From NCBI GenBank assembly GCA_020249025.1, contig JADCGM010000252.1, positions 1 through 5,388 on the forward strand: DNA of 5,388 nucleotides, written 5' to 3'. The stretch is from Alphaproteobacteria bacterium. GTDB lineage: Bacteria > Pseudomonadota > Alphaproteobacteria > Sphingomonadales > Sphingomonadaceae. Below are positions 4,222-5,388 of the stretch, piece by piece; the first letter of the stretch is position 1; every line of letters starts with the position of its first letter. A program made the translations under genes and the position numbers. Below the pieces are notes generated by a model. The model ran no database searches, had not been told where the DNA came from, and saw only the letters and a list, made by a program, of their open reading frames with translations.

Positions 4222-5388
4222 ATGCCAGAACTCGACGCTGTAGTGCTGGCGCGCATGCAGTTCGCATTCACGGTCAGCTTCCATTTCATCTTCCCGGCGT
4301 TCTCGATCGGCCTTGCGAGCTATCTCGCGGTGCTGGAGGGGCTGTGGCTGAAAACCGGCCGGGCGATCTACCTCGACCTCTTCCGCTATTGGCTGAAGAT
4401 CTTCGCGGTCGCCTTCGCGATGGGTGTCGTGTCGGGGATCGTGATGTCCTACCAGTTCGGCACGAACTGGTCGGAATTCTCGACGAAGGCGGGACCGGTC
4501 ATCGGGCCGTTGATGGCCTATGAGGTGCTGACCGCCTTCTTCCTGGAGGCCGGGTTTCTCGGCGTCATGCTGTTCGGGATGGAAAAAGTCGGAAAGCGGC
4601 TGCATTTCGCTGCCACCTGCATGGTCGCGCTCGGCACCTTCATCTCAGCGTTCTGGATTCTGAGCGTCAACAGCTGGATGCAGACACCGACCGGCTTCAC
4701 CATTGCCCCCGATGGCCGCTTCATGCCCGGCGGCTCGTGGATGGCGATCATCTTCAACCCGAGCTTTCCCTATCGCCTCGTTCACACCGGCATCGCCGCC
4801 TATCTGACGACCGCGCTCGTCGTCGGCGCGGTCGGCGCGTGGCATCTGCTGCGCGACCGCGGAAATCAGCACGCCCGCAAGATGTTCTCGATGGCGATGT
4901 GGATGGCGGCGCTTGTCGCGCCGCTCCAGATCCTCGCCGGCGACATGCACGGCCTCAACACGCTCGAACATCAGCCGGCCAAGGTCATGGCGATGGAGGG
5001 GCACTACGACAGCCATCCGGACGGAGCGCCGCTCATCCTGTTCGGCATTCCCGATGACGAGGCCCGGCGCATCGACCATGCGGTGGCCATTCCCAAGGCC
5101 TCGTCGCTTATTCTGAAGCACGACCCCGATGCGCCGCTCGCCGGTCTCGACAGCGTTCCCGACGACCGCGAGCCGCCGGTTGCGATCGTCTTCTGGTCGT
5201 TCCGGGTGATGGTCGGCGTCGGCTTCCTCATGCTGGGGCTCGGCCTTTGGAGCCTCCTCGCCCGGGCGCGGGGGCGTCTCTACGACTGGCCGTGGCTGCA
5301 CCGGGCGGCGGTGGCGATGGGGCCATCGGGCTTCGTCGCGGTCATCGCCGGCTGGGTCACCACCGAGGTCGGCCGGCAACCTTATACC
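4222..5388 (+). CDS. cydA: cytochrome bd (CIO-type) quinol oxidase subunit I, 3' end off window
   Basis: Haem-bearing, quinol-oxidising subunit of the bd-type terminal oxidase in the inner membrane; it reduces O2 to water and is not a proton pump. 389 codons are visible and open at the right edge. Key residues align with E. coli CydA by recall: H21 (haem b595 ligand, His19), E101 and E109 (Glu99/Glu107), H188 and M330 (haem b558 ligands His186/Met393), R328, W378, E382 and GRQP at 384-387. The quinol pair K254/E259 is kept (HQPAKVMAMEGH). The segment after it is much shorter than in E. coli, and GDMHGLNTLEHQPAK is typical of cyanide-insensitive CioA-type enzymes, so cioA is an equally apt name. 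Start at 4222: it gives the normal N-terminal length (LARMQFAFTVSFH). In-frame ATGs at 4189 and 4195 have no better ribosome site. Subunit II (cydB) is expected just right of the window. Confidence 0.95.
   Translation, partial: MPELDAVVLARMQFAFTVSFHFIFPAFSIGLASYLAVLEGLWLKTGRAIYLDLFRYWLKIFAVAFAMGVVSGIVMSYQFGTNWSEFSTKAGPVIGPLMAYEVLTAFFLEAGFLGVMLFGMEKVGKRLHFAATCMVALGTFISAFWILSVNSWMQTPTGFTIAPDGRFMPGGSWMAIIFNPSFPYRLVHTGIAAYLTTALVVGAVGAWHLLRDRGNQHARKMFSMAMWMAALVAPLQILAGDMHGLNTLEHQPAKVMAMEGHYDSHPDGAPLILFGIPDDEARRIDHAVAIPKASSLILKHDPDAPLAGLDSVPDDREPPVAIVFWSFRVMVGVGFLMLGLGLWSLLARARGRLYDWPWLHRAAVAMGPSGFVAVIAGWVTTEVGRQPYT

Noticed and set aside
1..5388. Mobile elements, CRISPR arrays, tRNA genes
   Set aside because: No terminal inverted repeats, transposase or integrase motifs, spaced direct repeats or cloverleaf-like sequences were seen, and coding regions account for almost all of the window.

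Overview
The window is a compact, GC-rich stretch of proteobacterial chromosome, most plausibly alphaproteobacterial and perhaps from a sphingomonad-like genus. The basis is codon bias toward G/C in third positions, an aerobic respiratory gene set and the CIO-type cytochrome bd sequence. The genus is an inference. Five genes plus one partial gene fill nearly all of it, and there are two short intergenic regions (1261-1356 and 4123-4221). I see no tRNA, rRNA, CRISPR array, insertion sequence or transposase.

Layout. Minus strand, reading leftward from about 1300: a single-domain rhodanese (946-1260), then, after a 3-nt gap, a lipoprotein periplasmic adaptor of an RND-type efflux pump (1-942, C-terminus beyond the left edge). 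Plus strand, reading rightward from about 1338: sulfide:quinone oxidoreductase (1357-2637), a 67-residue DUF2892/YgaP-type membrane protein (2657-2860), and a TolC-family outer-membrane efflux protein (2857-4122, GTGA overlap with the gene before it). A likely intrinsic terminator (4141-4162) closes this arm. The plus-strand gene for cytochrome bd (CIO-type) quinol oxidase subunit I starts at 4222 and runs off the right edge.

The two arms diverge from one roughly 95-bp promoter region. It holds two face-to-face sigma70-like promoters built on a shared AT-rich inverted repeat (CTAATAT-N12-ATATTAG), so one regulator could control both arms. The rhodanese and the DUF2892 protein together correspond to the two halves of E. 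coli YgaP, split onto opposite arms. The outer-membrane channel and the adaptor of one tripartite pump are likewise on opposite arms.

Proposed joint function (inference): sulfide is oxidised by SQR to persulfide/polysulfide, with electrons going to the quinone pool. The rhodanese and the DUF2892 protein handle the persulfide sulfur. The TolC/adaptor pair, with an inner-membrane pump presumed to lie left of the window, exports an unknown, possibly sulfur-containing, product. The neighbouring bd oxidase, a sulfide-insensitive type of terminal oxidase, could re-oxidise the quinol. The link between a sulfide module and a tripartite efflux system is the most interesting feature here. I know of no described function for it, but I could not search.
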